From Nocardioides euryhalodurans (GTDB taxonomy: Bacteria > Actinomycetota > Actinomycetes > Propionibacteriales > Nocardioidaceae): a DNA stretch of 64,000 nucleotides. Below, piece by piece: positions 50,190-58,995 of the stretch. Location of the stretch: contig NZ_CP038267.1 of NCBI RefSeq assembly GCF_004564375.1, positions 3,598,501 through 3,662,500 on the forward strand, given 5' to 3'. Position 1 is the stretch's first letter, and every line of letters starts with the position of its first letter. The translations under genes were made by a program, and so were the position numbers. The notes under the pieces were generated by a model, which had not been told where the DNA came from, did not search any database, and saw only the letters and a program-made list of their open reading frames with translations.

Positions 50190-51290
50190 ATGCGACTCAG
50201 CCCAGCCCCCCGTGTCCTGGTCGCAGGAGTGGTGAGCCTGCCCCTCCTGGCCGGCCTCCCACCCGCAGCCCCCGCCGAGGCGCCGCCACCCATGGTCCGG
50301 CTCACCGCCGCCGACGGCTCGGTGGTGCGCGCCGCCGAGGAGCCGCTCGCCCGCGGGACCTCGCGGTTGCAGACCACGTCGTACTCCCTCGTGGGCGCGA
50401 CCTGGCGGGGTGCCGCCCCCCGCGTCTGGTTCCGCACCGCTCCGGCCGAGGCCTGGCGGCGGCTGCCCGTGCTCGAGGACGGCCCGACCATCGGTGCCGC
50501 CGAGGCGTCAGGAGCGCGGCACGGCACCGACCTGGTGTGGACCGGCCCGCAGCGTGACGTCGAGGTCCGGGTCGCTGGCTCGGGCCACCGTGACCTCGAG
50601 CTGGTGCTGATCGATCCCGGCACCCTCGCCACCGACCGGACGGCGGCCCCGGCGCCCCGGGCCGCGGCGACCGAGGCGGCGGACGGCGAGGCCCGCCGAC
50701 CCGTGCTGCGGACGCGTCAGGACTGGGGCGCCAAGCCGCGGCTGCGCAACGGCCGGCCCCGCTACCTCGACCGGCTGCAGCAGGTCCACGTCCACCACAC
50801 CGCGACCGGCAACGGCTACCGCCGTTCCGACGTCCCGGGCATCATCCGCGGCATGTACCGCTACCACACGCAGTCGCTCGGGTGGTTCGACCTCGGCTAC
50901 AACTTCCTCGTCGACCGCTTCGGGCGGGGCTGGATCGGCCGCTCCGGTGGCGCCCACCGCCTCGTCCAGGGCGCCCACACGCTGGGGTTCAACCACCAGT
51001 CCGTGGGAGTCGCGGTCATCGGGAACCTCGAGCAGCGCCGGCCCTCGAAGGGCGCCGTCCGGATGGTGACCCGGATCGCGGCCTGGAAGCTCGACAAGCA
51101 CGGCCGGGACGCGGTCGGCACGGTCCGCACGACCTCGACGGGCAGTGACCGCTACCGGGACGGCCAGCGGGTGCGGCTGCCGGTCATCGACGGCCACCGC
51201 GACACCAACGACACCGCGTGCCCGGGCCAGCGCCTCTACGACCGGCTGCCCGCGATCCGACGGCGGACCCAGGCCCGGATCGACGGCTGA
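50190..51290 (+). CDS. N-acetylmuramoyl-L-alanine amidase, PGRP-like
   Basis: A 366-residue secreted protein. Signal peptide 1-30. The C-terminal half is an amidase_2/PGRP domain: RQDWGAKPR, VHVHHTATGNGY (first zinc His), YNFLVDRFGRGWIGRSGG, HTLGFNHQSVGVAVIGN, and DGHRDTNDTACPGQ (second His and Cys). It would cut the bond between muramic acid and the stem peptide. The first 150 residues are a variable region with little similarity I can name. ATG at 50190 (MRLSPAP). Confidence 0.88.
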   Translation: MRLSPAPRVLVAGVVSLPLLAGLPPAAPAEAPPPMVRLTAADGSVVRAAEEPLARGTSRLQTTSYSLVGATWRGAAPRVWFRTAPAEAWRRLPVLEDGPTIGAAEASGARHGTDLVWTGPQRDVEVRVAGSGHRDLELVLIDPGTLATDRTAAPAPRAAATEAADGEARRPVLRTRQDWGAKPRLRNGRPRYLDRLQQVHVHHTATGNGYRRSDVPGIIRGMYRYHTQSLGWFDLGYNFLVDRFGRGWIGRSGGAHRLVQGAHTLGFNHQSVGVAVIGNLEQRRPSKGAVRMVTRIAAWKLDKHGRDAVGTVRTTSTGSDRYRDGQRVRLPVIDGHRDTNDTACPGQRLYDRLPAIRRRTQARIDG

Positions 51291-51294
51291 CGGG

Positions 51295-51978
51295 TCAGCT
51301 GCCGCCGGCGGTGGTCGCGGCGGTGGAGGCCACGACGGCGGCTGTGACCGCCGCCTGGGCCGCCTGCACGGCGTCGCGCACGGCGTCAGCCGCCCAGGCT
51401 CCCTCGGCCACGTCCTTCGCACGGCGCTTGACCTGCCGGGCCTTGAGCCGGTCGGGGTCCACGACCTTGTGGGCCTGGTCGACGGCGGCGAGCAGCGCCA
51501 CCAGCCCGGCCGTACGCGGGTCGGGGTCGACCCCGGTCACGAGCACGTCCTGGAGCCGCTGCCGGACGGCCCGCTCGTGGGCCGCGTCGGCCGCCGGCCA
51601 GGTCGTGTGGGGGAACAGGCCGAGGAACCGGCCCTCGCGCCGCTCCAGCAGCCCGCGGTCGACGAGCCGCTCGAGCAGCTGCTCGCGGACCCCCTTGCCG
51701 ATCCGGTTGGTGAGGTCCTGTGCCGACCGCGGCTGCTTGGCGACCGTCGCGAGCGCAGCGGCCAGCAGGGGGTCCGACGGTGCTGCCGTCCCGGTCGCGC
51801 GCACCTTCGCGCTCGACCACACGCCCGTCTTCTCGGCCACCTCGACGGCGCCGGAGAGGGCCAGCTCGACCAGCAGCGCCCCGCCGAAGAGCGGGCGCGC
51901 CACGCTCGACGCAGCCATGGTCCCCTTGTCGTCGTCGAGCAGCAGCAGGGCGAGGTCCTCCGCGATCAGCGTCTCCAC
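51295..51978 (-). CDS. GOLPH3/VPS74 (GPP34) family protein
   Basis: A 227-residue protein: LIAEDLALLLLDDDKGTM at the start, FGGALLVELALSG, then RSAQDLTNRIGKGVREQLLERLVDRGLLERREGRFLGLFPHTTWP. In eukaryotes this fold binds phosphatidylinositol-4-phosphate; bacterial members are of unknown role and are abundant in actinobacteria. The C-terminus (about 175-227) is Ala/Val-rich and amphipathic. GTG at 51978 is six bases after TACGGT. Divergent from metG with only 70 bases between. Confidence 0.88.
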   Translation of the reverse strand: METLIAEDLALLLLDDDKGTMAASSVARPLFGGALLVELALSGAVEVAEKTGVWSSAKVRATGTAAPSDPLLAAALATVAKQPRSAQDLTNRIGKGVREQLLERLVDRGLLERREGRFLGLFPHTTWPAADAAHERAVRQRLQDVLVTGVDPDPRTAGLVALLAAVDQAHKVVDPDRLKARQVKRRAKDVAEGAWAADAVRDAVQAAQAAVTAAVVASTAATTAGGS

Positions 51979-51984
51979 GCGACC

Positions 51985-51990
51985 ACCGTA
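51985..51990 (-). promoter_or_regulatory. -10 element (TACGGT) of GOLPH3-like gene
   Basis: TACGGT, six bases, GTG at 51978; leaderless-type arrangement. Confidence 0.5.
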
Positions 51991-52035
51991 GGACCGTGGG
52001 CCGAAACCGGCCACGGACCGCTGCCGGGCCACTCC

Positions 52036-52041
52036 TAGGAT
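52036..52041 (+). promoter_or_regulatory. -10 element (TAGGAT) of metG
   Basis: TAGGAT, seven bases, ATG at 52049. The two divergent leaderless promoters share a 46-base gap. Confidence 0.5.
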
Positions 52042-52048
52042 GACCCGC

Positions 52049-53848
52049 ATGACCCATGTCCTGTCTGCCGTCGCCTGGCCGTACGCCAACGGCCCGCGCC
52101 ACATCGGCCACGTGGCCGGTTTCGGCGTTCCCTCCGACGTGTTCAGCCGGTACATGCGGATGGCGGGCCACGACGTGCTCATGGTCTCCGGGACCGACGA
52201 GCACGGCACCCCGATCCTGGTCACCGCCGACAAGGAGGGCGTCAGCGCCCGCGACCTCGCCGACAAGAACAACGCCGTGATCGTCACCGACCTGGTCGAC
52301 CTCGGGTTGTCGTACGACCTCTTCACCCGCACCACCACCGGCAACCACTACCGGGTCGTGCAGGAGATGTTCCGCACCTGTCACCGCAACGGCTACATGG
52401 TCGAGCAGACGACGCAGTCGGCGATCAGTCCCTCGACCGGCCGGACGTTGCCCGACCGCTACATCGAGGGCACCTGCCCGATCTGCAAGTACGCCGACGC
52501 GCGCGGCGACCAGTGCGACAACTGCGGCAACCAGCTCGACCCCACCGACCTGATCGACCCGCGCAGCAAGATCAACGGCGAGACGCCCGAGTTCGTCGAG
52601 ACCCAGCACTTCTTCCTCGACCTGCCCGCGCTCGCGGAGGCGCTGGGGGAGTGGCTCGACGAGCGCGAGGCGTCGGGCACGTGGCGTCCCAACGTCATCA
52701 AGTTCAGCCAGAACATCCTCAAGGAGATCCGGCCTCGCGCGATGACGCGCGACATCGACTGGGGCATCCCGGTGCCGGGTTGGGAGGACCAGCCGACCAA
52801 GCGGCTCTACGTCTGGTTCGACGCCGTCATCGGCTACCTCTCGGCCTCCATCGAGTGGGCGCGCCGGCTCGGCGAGCCCGACCGGTGGCGCGACTGGTGG
52901 AACGATCCCGAGGCCCGCTCCTACTACTTCATGGGCAAGGACAACATCGTCTTCCACTCCCAGATCTGGCCCGCGGAGCTGCTGGCCTACGACGGGCGCG
53001 GGAGCCGGGGCGGCGAGCCCGGCGACTACGGCGTGCTCCAGCTCCCCACCGAGGTCGTGTCCTCGGAGTTCCTCACCATGGGCGACCAGCAGTTCTCCAC
53101 CTCGCGCGGCCACGTCCTGTACGTGGGTGACTTCCTGGCCCGCTACGGCCCCGACCCGCTGCGCTACTTCATCTGCGCGGCCGGGCCCGAGACCTCCGAC
53201 GCGGCCTTCACCTGGGCCGACTTCGTCACCCGCAACAACTCCGAGCTGGTCGCCGGGTGGGGCAACCTGGTCAACCGCACGGCGACGATGATCTCCAAGA
53301 ACTTCGGGGAGATCCCACCCTGCGGCGACCTCGAGCCGGTCGACGAGGCGGTGCTGGCCAAGGTCCGCGCGGGCTTCGACACTGTCGGCGACCTGCTCGC
53401 CCACCACCGGCTGCGGGCGGCCACCGCCGAGGCGATGCGGGTCGTCGGCGAGGTCAACCGCTACCTCACCGTCACCGAGCCCTACAAGATGAAGGACGAG
53501 TCGCAGCGCGAGCGGCTGGCGACCGTGCTGCACGTCGCGGCGCAGTGCGTCAGCGACTGCAACACGCTGCTCTCGCCCTTCCTGCCGCACTCCGCCAACA
53601 AGGTCCACCTGGTGCTCGGGGGCGAGGGCGAGTTCATGCCGATGCCGCGGGTCGACCAGGTCGACGAGCTCGAGCCCGACCACGGGGCCGGACTGACGTC
53701 GTACCCGGTCATCACCGGCGACTACTCCGGCACGCCGGCCTGGGAGTCGCGGCCGGTCCGGGTCGGGGCCACGGTGGCGAAGCCGACGCCGGTCTTCACC
53801 AAGCTGGACCCCTCCATCATCGACGAGGAGCTGGCCCGGCTGGGCTGA
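52049..53848 (+). CDS. metG: methionyl-tRNA synthetase
   Basis: A 599-residue class I synthetase charging tRNA-Met. HIGH motif in [12 protein letters not shown], zinc knuckle [32 protein letters not shown], and KMSKS region QQFSTSRGH (a degenerate form common in actinobacterial MetRS), then the anticodon-binding helix domain. No C-terminal tRNA-binding domain, as usual for this subgroup. I choose ATG at 52049 ([15 protein letters not shown]) because TAGGAT precedes it by seven bases; an ATG at 52040 overlaps that element. Confidence 0.96.
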   Translation: MTHVLSAVAWPYANGPRHIGHVAGFGVPSDVFSRYMRMAGHDVLMVSGTDEHGTPILVTADKEGVSARDLADKNNAVIVTDLVDLGLSYDLFTRTTTGNHYRVVQEMFRTCHRNGYMVEQTTQSAISPSTGRTLPDRYIEGTCPICKYADARGDQCDNCGNQLDPTDLIDPRSKINGETPEFVETQHFFLDLPALAEALGEWLDEREASGTWRPNVIKFSQNILKEIRPRAMTRDIDWGIPVPGWEDQPTKRLYVWFDAVIGYLSASIEWARRLGEPDRWRDWWNDPEARSYYFMGKDNIVFHSQIWPAELLAYDGRGSRGGEPGDYGVLQLPTEVVSSEFLTMGDQQFSTSRGHVLYVGDFLARYGPDPLRYFICAAGPETSDAAFTWADFVTRNNSELVAGWGNLVNRTATMISKNFGEIPPCGDLEPVDEAVLAKVRAGFDTVGDLLAHHRLRAATAEAMRVVGEVNRYLTVTEPYKMKDESQRERLATVLHVAAQCVSDCNTLLSPFLPHSANKVHLVLGGEGEFMPMPRVDQVDELEPDHGAGLTSYPVITGDYSGTPAWESRPVRVGATVAKPTPVFTKLDPSIIDEELARLG

Positions 53849-53854
53849 GGTGAC

Positions 53855-54688
53855 ATGACCGATCTCCGTGGACCACTCGTGACCGAGGGCGACCGCGCCG
53901 CCGTCGCGGCGGACCGGGCGGCAGGGCGGGCCGAGGCCGCCCACGAGACCAAGCCGGCCGTCGACCGCGTGGCGGACGTGGACGCCGGCGGCGTACCGGC
54001 CCGGCTCTACACGCCGGAAGGCGCGACCAGCGCGTTGCTCTACGTCCACGGCGGTGGCTTCGTGATGGGCGACCTCGTCACCCACGACGGCATCGCCCGC
54101 CGGCTCGCCGTGGCGACGGGGATGGCCGTGCTGCTCATCGACTACCGGCTGGCCCCCGAGCACGCCTGGCCCGCGGCTGCCGACGACACCTGGGCCGCCG
54201 CCGACTGGCTCGCGGACCAGGGCTTCGAGCGGCTCGCGATCGCCGGGGACTCGGCCGGTGCCACGCTGGCCCTCGGCGAGGTGCTGCGCCATCCCGGACG
54301 GTACGACGCGCAGGTGCTCGTCTACCCGTTCGTCGACCCCGCCGGGCGGACCTACGACCGCGAGCTGGCCGGCGTCGACCTGACCCTGGACCGGTGTGCG
54401 TGGTTCTGGCGCCTCTACGTCCAGGGAGCAGACGCGTCGGGGGACGAGGCCTTCCACGTGCTCGACCGGGAGAGCCTGGCGGGACTGCCGCGGACGCTCG
54501 TCCAGCTCGCCGAGCTGGACGTGCTCACCCCGACCGGGCACGTGCTGGCCGACCTGCTGGCCGGCGACGGCGTCCCGACCGAGGTGGTGGTCTATCCGCG
54601 CGTGCCGCACGGATTCTGGCGCCGCACCGACAACGACCAGGGCGAGCGGGCCGTCGCCGACGTCGCGCGCTTCCTGACCGCTCCCTGA
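53855..54688 (+). CDS. alpha/beta hydrolase, HSL (hormone-sensitive lipase) family esterase
   Basis: A 277-residue cytoplasmic esterase. Oxyanion motif YVHGGGFVMGDL, nucleophile GDSAGATLALGE, acid in ELDVLTPTGHVLADLL and His in RVPHGFWRR make a full triad. It probably hydrolyses short-chain esters. It begins six bases after the metG stop, so it is likely read from the same transcript although the functions are unrelated. No signal peptide. Confidence 0.92.
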   Translation: MTDLRGPLVTEGDRAAVAADRAAGRAEAAHETKPAVDRVADVDAGGVPARLYTPEGATSALLYVHGGGFVMGDLVTHDGIARRLAVATGMAVLLIDYRLAPEHAWPAAADDTWAAADWLADQGFERLAIAGDSAGATLALGEVLRHPGRYDAQVLVYPFVDPAGRTYDRELAGVDLTLDRCAWFWRLYVQGADASGDEAFHVLDRESLAGLPRTLVQLAELDVLTPTGHVLADLLAGDGVPTEVVVYPRVPHGFWRRTDNDQGERAVADVARFLTAP

Positions 54689-54777
54689 CACGCACCGTCC
54701 CGACGCCGTCATGTCGGGCAGAGTTGGCGGCGGCGTCATCCTGTGTCACGCGGGGATGGGCAGGGTGACGTCATCGA

Positions 54778-54799
54778 GGCCGGCCACTCGGGGCCGGCC
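54778..54799. terminator. hairpin between esterase and GDPD genes
   Basis: GGCCGGCC, 6 bases, GGCCGGCC. It may end the metG-esterase transcript or occlude the ribosome site of the following gene. No U tract. Confidence 0.35.
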
Positions 54800-54819
54800 C
54801 ATCACTCTCGGGAGAAACC

Positions 54820-55698
54820 ATGCCTGTCCTCGTCCGCCTCCTCGGACTCCTCCTCGGACTCCTCCTCACGACCCTCCTCGGCGTCGGCCTGGCGGCCGGC
54901 GTCGCCGCGCCTGCCCAGGCCGCGCCCGGCAGCGATGTCGACGTCGTCGCCCACCGCGGCTCCTCGGGTGCCGCGCCGGAGAACACGCTCGCCGCCGTGC
55001 GCCTCGCCGTGCAGCAGCGCTCCGACGTCGTCGAGAACGACATCCAGCGCACCCGCGACGGGGAGCTGGTGATCCTCCACGACACCTCGCTGGCCCGGAC
55101 CACCGACGTGGAGGAGCGGTTCCCCGACCGGGCGCCGTGGAACGTCGCCGACTTCACGCTGGCCGAGATCCGCACCCTCGACGCCGGATCGTGGTTCGCG
55201 CCGGAGTTCGCCGGTGCCCGGGTGCCGACCCTGGCCGAGTGGGGCGACGCCGTCGGTCGTCGCACCGGCATGCTGCTGGAGGTCAAGAACCCCTCGCTCT
55301 ACCCGGGCATCGCAGCCGACCTCGACCGGCAGCTCGACGCCCTGCCCGTCTTCCGCGCCGCGCTGCGCGCCGACCGGCTCGTGGTCCAGTCCTTCGACCA
55401 CGCCTGGCTGCGGACCTACGACCAGGTGGCGGGGAACGTGCCCGTCGGGCTGCTCTTCGCCGGTGGACCGCCGACGGAGGCGCAGCTGGCCGACGCCGCG
55501 ACCTGGGCCGAGCAGGCCAACCCCGCCCTCGGCGACATGACCGAGGCCACCGTCGACCAGATCCACTCCCACGGGTTGGAGACCCACGTGTGGACCGTCA
55601 ACGACGGCCAGGGCATGCGCCGCGCGATCGGCTGGGACGTGGACGGGGTCATCACCAACTACCCCCAGGTGCTGCGCGACATCCTGCGTCGCGGCTAG
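54820..55698 (+). CDS. secreted glycerophosphodiester phosphodiesterase
   Basis: A 292-residue exported GDPD. Signal peptide 1-34 (ending AQAAP). AHRGSSGAAPENTLAAVR and VENDIQRTRDGELVILHD give the HRG...ENT and ExD...HD metal and catalytic motifs; MLLEVKN holds the next Glu and Lys; HVWTVND and GVITNYP are typical near the end. It cleaves deacylated phospholipid diesters to glycerol-3-phosphate and an alcohol. ATG at 54820 follows GGGAG. Confidence 0.93.
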   Translation: MPVLVRLLGLLLGLLLTTLLGVGLAAGVAAPAQAAPGSDVDVVAHRGSSGAAPENTLAAVRLAVQQRSDVVENDIQRTRDGELVILHDTSLARTTDVEERFPDRAPWNVADFTLAEIRTLDAGSWFAPEFAGARVPTLAEWGDAVGRRTGMLLEVKNPSLYPGIAADLDRQLDALPVFRAALRADRLVVQSFDHAWLRTYDQVAGNVPVGLLFAGGPPTEAQLADAATWAEQANPALGDMTEATVDQIHSHGLETHVWTVNDGQGMRRAIGWDVDGVITNYPQVLRDILRRG

Positions 55699-55714
55699 GC
55701 ACACCCTGGAGCGG

Positions 55715-56980
55715 TCAGAAGCCGCTGGCGGGCGTGGGCGCGAGGTCGGTGCGGAACGCCCGCCACAGCTCCCCGATCGCGCCCGGCCGGTGCTCGGACA
55801 GCACGCCCGCACGGAGCATCGCGACCAGGTTGGTGCCCCCGAGGTACGCCGAGCCGAGCGCCGCGACCGGCAGCGAGGCGTCCGCGTCCGCGTCGGTCCG
55901 CGTGGCCGAGCCCTCGCCACCCCGGGTGACGATCCGCCAGCGACCGGCCTGCCACGGCGCGGCCGGGTCGTCGACCTCGACGACCACGTCGCAGTCGCCG
56001 ACGTACGACCGGAGCGGCAGGGCCGCCGGGAGGTCGACGATCCGCAGCCACAGGTTGTCGGTGGTCTCGACGTCGCTGGCGCTGCGGGGGCCGATCCACT
56101 GCCACAGCGGGTCGTCGACCCCGACCTCGGGGACCTTGACGCTCGCCATCAGGTCGAAGTCGACCAGCCGGCGCAGAAGCGCCAGCCGGGTGGCGGGCGC
56201 GCCCACCACCGCGAACACCTCGAGCTTGCCGCCGGGCCGTCCCTGCTCCCACTTGTGCTCGCGCCGGAACGCCGCGTGCCCGACGTCGACGCCGTCGCGC
56301 TGGGCGAAGAGGAAGCGCATCGGCTCCTTGTCGCGGGTGGCGCGCGGCTCGCGCTGGTGGATCACGATGGCCTCGAAGAAGCCGAGCTCCCCGACCACCA
56401 TCCCCGGCTCGCCCACGGCGACGCGCAGCTCGCACTCCCGCAGCCGCTCGGCGATCCCCGGGTCGGCCAGGCCGGCCATGCGGGTGCGCAGGGCGGCCGC
56501 CTCCTCGTCGAGGCCGGGCGCCTTCAGCTCGGTGCCCCGACCCAGGGACACCGCGAAGGTCAGCGACGCGACGCCCCAGCCGTGGCGGCCGTAGATCGCC
56601 GCCTCGCTGGCGTGGAGGGCGGAGATCGCGACGCCCTCGCGGTGGGTCTGCTCGACGTGGTGGCGCAGCATCGCCGTCAGCACGCCGCGGCGCCGCTGGT
56701 CGGGGTGGACGCCGACCCAGGTGAGGCCGGCGCACGGCACCAGCCGCGCGCCCTCGCCTCCGGGCACGGCCAGCTGCAGCGGGCGTACGCCGTAGATGCC
56801 GGCGTACGTCGCGGGGTCGGCGTCGGGCACCTCGGCCGCGAACCGCTGGTCGGCGGGCACCCCGGCGAGCTCGTCGGCGGCGGGGAGGCTCCCGGGCTCG
56901 TCGAACCACACCACCTCGTCGGTCGCGAGGTAGCGCTCGTCGTCGGTGGCGCGGTCGACCCGGACGTCGCTGGTGGTCAT
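55715..56980 (-). CDS. Eis-like GNAT acetyltransferase
   Basis: A 421-residue protein of the Eis family, hexameric N-acetyltransferases made of two GNAT folds and an SCP2-like C-terminal domain. GLTWVGVHPDQRRRGVLTAMLRHHVEQ at about 92-118 is the acetyl-CoA loop; ALHASEAAIYGRHGWG follows as in Eis; the C-terminal carboxylate region ends in ASGF. In M. tuberculosis Eis acetylates aminoglycosides and host proteins; here the substrate is unknown. ATG at 56980. Divergent from the LURP-like gene across a 20-bp perfect palindrome. Confidence 0.9.
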   Translation of the reverse strand: MTTSDVRVDRATDDERYLATDEVVWFDEPGSLPAADELAGVPADQRFAAEVPDADPATYAGIYGVRPLQLAVPGGEGARLVPCAGLTWVGVHPDQRRRGVLTAMLRHHVEQTHREGVAISALHASEAAIYGRHGWGVASLTFAVSLGRGTELKAPGLDEEAAALRTRMAGLADPGIAERLRECELRVAVGEPGMVVGELGFFEAIVIHQREPRATRDKEPMRFLFAQRDGVDVGHAAFRREHKWEQGRPGGKLEVFAVVGAPATRLALLRRLVDFDLMASVKVPEVGVDDPLWQWIGPRSASDVETTDNLWLRIVDLPAALPLRSYVGDCDVVVEVDDPAAPWQAGRWRIVTRGGEGSATRTDADADASLPVAALGSAYLGGTNLVAMLRAGVLSEHRPGAIGELWRAFRTDLAPTPASGF

Positions 56981-57011
56981 CCCCCCAGCCTGCCGTGGTG
57001 CGCGCCCGGCC

Positions 57012-57031
57012 GCCACGCGTTATCGCGTGGC
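57012..57031. promoter_or_regulatory. perfect palindromic operator between Eis-like and LURP-like genes
   Basis: GCCACGCG-TTAT-CGCGTGGC. Its right end touches the -10 TACCCT of the LURP-like gene, and on the other strand it contains GATAAC, which could be the -10 of the Eis-like gene. A regulator bound here would control both. Confidence 0.55.
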
Positions 57032-57037
57032 TACCCT
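57032..57037 (+). promoter_or_regulatory. -10 element (TACCCT) of LURP-like gene
   Basis: TACCCT, seven bases, ATG at 57045; leaderless-type arrangement. Confidence 0.5.
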
Positions 57038-57044
57038 GACGGCC

Positions 57045-57614
57045 ATGACCGCCGAGATGTACCTGCCGACCTTCCACGTGCGCCAGAAGTTCGCGATGAC
57101 CACGAACCGCTACGCCCTGTACGCCACGAACGCGGACGGCTCGGACGGCGCGCTGATGGGGCTGGCGCAGCAGAAGCGGATGGCCTTCAAGGAGCACGTC
57201 ACCTTCTACGCCGACGAGCAGCAGACGCGTCCGGTCTTCTCGTTCAAGGCGCGCAAGAAGGTCGACCTCAACGCCGGGTACGACATCGCGGACGAGGCAG
57301 GGCAGCCGATCGGCTTCTTCCGCAAGGACTTCGGCGCCAGCCTGCTGCGGTCCACCTTCCACGTGGAGGGCCCCGGCTACACCGGGACGGGTCAGGAGCG
57401 CAGCCAGGGCGTGGCCCTCGTACGCCGCTTCGTCGACATCCCGTTCCTGCCGATCCACTTCGACTTCGTCGACCCCGCCGGCGCGCCCCTGATGTCGGTC
57501 GAGCGCCAGGGCTCGGTCCGCGACACCTACACCGTCCGCGTCCCCGACCCCCGTGTCGACTTCCGCGTGGCCGCCGCCGTGGCCGTCGGCCTCGACGCCC
57601 TGATGCAGCGCTGA
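57045..57614 (+). CDS. LURP-one/Tubby-C-like protein
   Basis: A 189-residue soluble protein: FHVRQKFAMTTNRYALY, VFSFKARKKVDLNAGYDIADEAGQPIGFFRKDFGASLLRSTFHV and a C-terminal hydrophobic helix (VDFRVAAAVAVGLDALM) match the LURP-one-related/phospholipid-scramblase-like fold, a beta barrel around a buried helix. Function in bacteria is unknown; lipid binding is the family guess. Start set by TACCCT upstream. Followed 26 bases later by rpiB. Confidence 0.8.
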   Translation: MTAEMYLPTFHVRQKFAMTTNRYALYATNADGSDGALMGLAQQKRMAFKEHVTFYADEQQTRPVFSFKARKKVDLNAGYDIADEAGQPIGFFRKDFGASLLRSTFHVEGPGYTGTGQERSQGVALVRRFVDIPFLPIHFDFVDPAGAPLMSVERQGSVRDTYTVRVPDPRVDFRVAAAVAVGLDALMQR

Positions 57615-57640
57615 CCCCGGGCTCTGGGAAGATGCCCGCC

Positions 57641-58147
57641 ATGCGCGTCCACCTCGGCTCAGACCACGCCGGCCTCGACCTCAAGGCCCACCTGCTCGCC
57701 TGGCTCGCCGAGCACGGCTACGAGGCCGTCGACCACGGGCCGTTCGTCTACGACCCCCTCGACGACTACCCCGTCTTCTGCCTGCGTGCTGCCGACGCGG
57801 TGGCGGCCGAACGGGCCGAGGGCCGCGACAGCCTCGGGGTCGTCGTCGGCGGCTCCGGCAACGGCGAGCAGATGGCCGCCAACAAGGTGGCCGGGATCCG
57901 CTGCGCCCTGGTCTGGTCCGAGGAGACGGCCGTGCTCGCCCGCGAGCACAACGACGCCAACGTCGTCTCCGTCGGCGGCCGGCTGCACTCCCTCGACGAC
58001 ATGACCCGGTTCGTGGAGGTCTTCCTGGCCACCGGGTTCACCGGCGAGGAGCGTCACGTGCGGCGCATCGGCCAGCTCGCGTCGTACGAGACCACGCGCG
58101 AGCTGCCCCCGCTCCCGGAGTCGGCGCTCGGCCGGGGCGATGCCTGA
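57641..58147 (+). CDS. rpiB: ribose-5-phosphate isomerase B
   Basis: A 168-residue RpiB/LacAB isomerase that interconverts ribose-5-phosphate and ribulose-5-phosphate in the pentose-phosphate pathway. HLGSDHAGLDLK at the start, GGSGNGEQMAANKVAGIRCALVW (with the Glu that replaces the E. coli Cys as base in actinobacteria) and REHNDANVVSVGGR. I prefer the ATG at 57641 (MRVHLGSDHAG), preceded by GAAGAT and seven bases; ATG at 57632 adds three residues. Overlaps the glycosylase gene by eight bases. Confidence 0.93.
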   Translation: MRVHLGSDHAGLDLKAHLLAWLAEHGYEAVDHGPFVYDPLDDYPVFCLRAADAVAAERAEGRDSLGVVVGGSGNGEQMAANKVAGIRCALVWSEETAVLAREHNDANVVSVGGRLHSLDDMTRFVEVFLATGFTGEERHVRRIGQLASYETTRELPPLPESALGRGDA

Positions 58148-58988
58148 GGGCCACACCCTCTTCCGGATCGCCGGCGAGCTGCGCGACGCGTTCGGAGGAC
58201 TCCCGACCGCGGTCAGCTCCCCGCAGGGCCGGTTCGCCGCCGATGCCGCGCTGGTCGACGGTGCCGTGCTCCTGGGGGCCGAGTCCGCCGGAAAGCACCT
58301 GTTCGTCGCGTTCGAGGGCGACCGGCTGGTCCACGTCCACCTCGGGCTGATCGGGCAGCTCGACACCCGCACCGGGCTGACCGACGTCCCGCTGCCGGTC
58401 GGGCAGGTGCGGTTGCGGCTGCAGGCACGCCGCCCCGACGGCCTGGCGTACGCCGACCTCCGCGGCGCCATCATCTGCGAGCTCGTCGACCCGGCCCGTC
58501 GCGACCGGGTGCTGGCCGGGCTGGGCCCGGACCCGCTCCGCGAGGACGCCGAGCCGGACCGGGCGTGGCAGCGGATCCGTCGCAGCGCGCGGCCGATCGG
58601 CGCGCTGCTGCTCGACCAGAAGGTGCTCGCAGGCGTGGGCAACGTCTACCGGGCCGAGGTGCTCTTCCGGCACCGGATCCACCCGCTGCGGCCGGGCCGC
58701 ACCCTGCGGGTGGGCCAGTGGCAGGCGATGTGGGACGACCTGGTCCTGCTGCTCGCCGAGGGCGTGAGACTGGGCCGCATCGACACCGTCCGCCCCGAGC
58801 ACACCCCGGAGGCGATGGGTCGCCCGCCGCGTCGGGACGACCACGGGGGAGAGGTCTACGTCTACCGGCGGACCGGGCAGCCGTGCCTGGTGTGCGGCCG
58901 TGCGGTGCGGACCGAGGAGCTCGAGGGGCGCAACCTCTTCTGGTGTCCCGGATGTCAGCCGAAGTTCCGCTCCCGAGCCGTACAGTGA
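58140..58988 (+). CDS. Fpg/Nei family DNA glycosylase
   Basis: A 282-residue base-excision repair enzyme. MPEGHT gives the catalytic Pro1 and Glu2 after Met removal; VHVHLGLIGQL and QKVLAGVGNVYRAEVLF (helix-two-turn-helix) follow; the C-terminal zinc finger is CLVCGRAVRTEELEGRNLFWCPGC. Nei-type enzymes remove oxidised pyrimidines; Fpg removes 8-oxoguanine; the PEGHT start favours the actinobacterial Nei2 group. It overlaps rpiB by eight bases. Confidence 0.92.
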   Translation: MPEGHTLFRIAGELRDAFGGLPTAVSSPQGRFAADAALVDGAVLLGAESAGKHLFVAFEGDRLVHVHLGLIGQLDTRTGLTDVPLPVGQVRLRLQARRPDGLAYADLRGAIICELVDPARRDRVLAGLGPDPLREDAEPDRAWQRIRRSARPIGALLLDQKVLAGVGNVYRAEVLFRHRIHPLRPGRTLRVGQWQAMWDDLVLLLAEGVRLGRIDTVRPEHTPEAMGRPPRRDDHGGEVYVYRRTGQPCLVCGRAVRTEELEGRNLFWCPGCQPKFRSRAVQ

Positions 58989-58995
58989 CTGCCCG

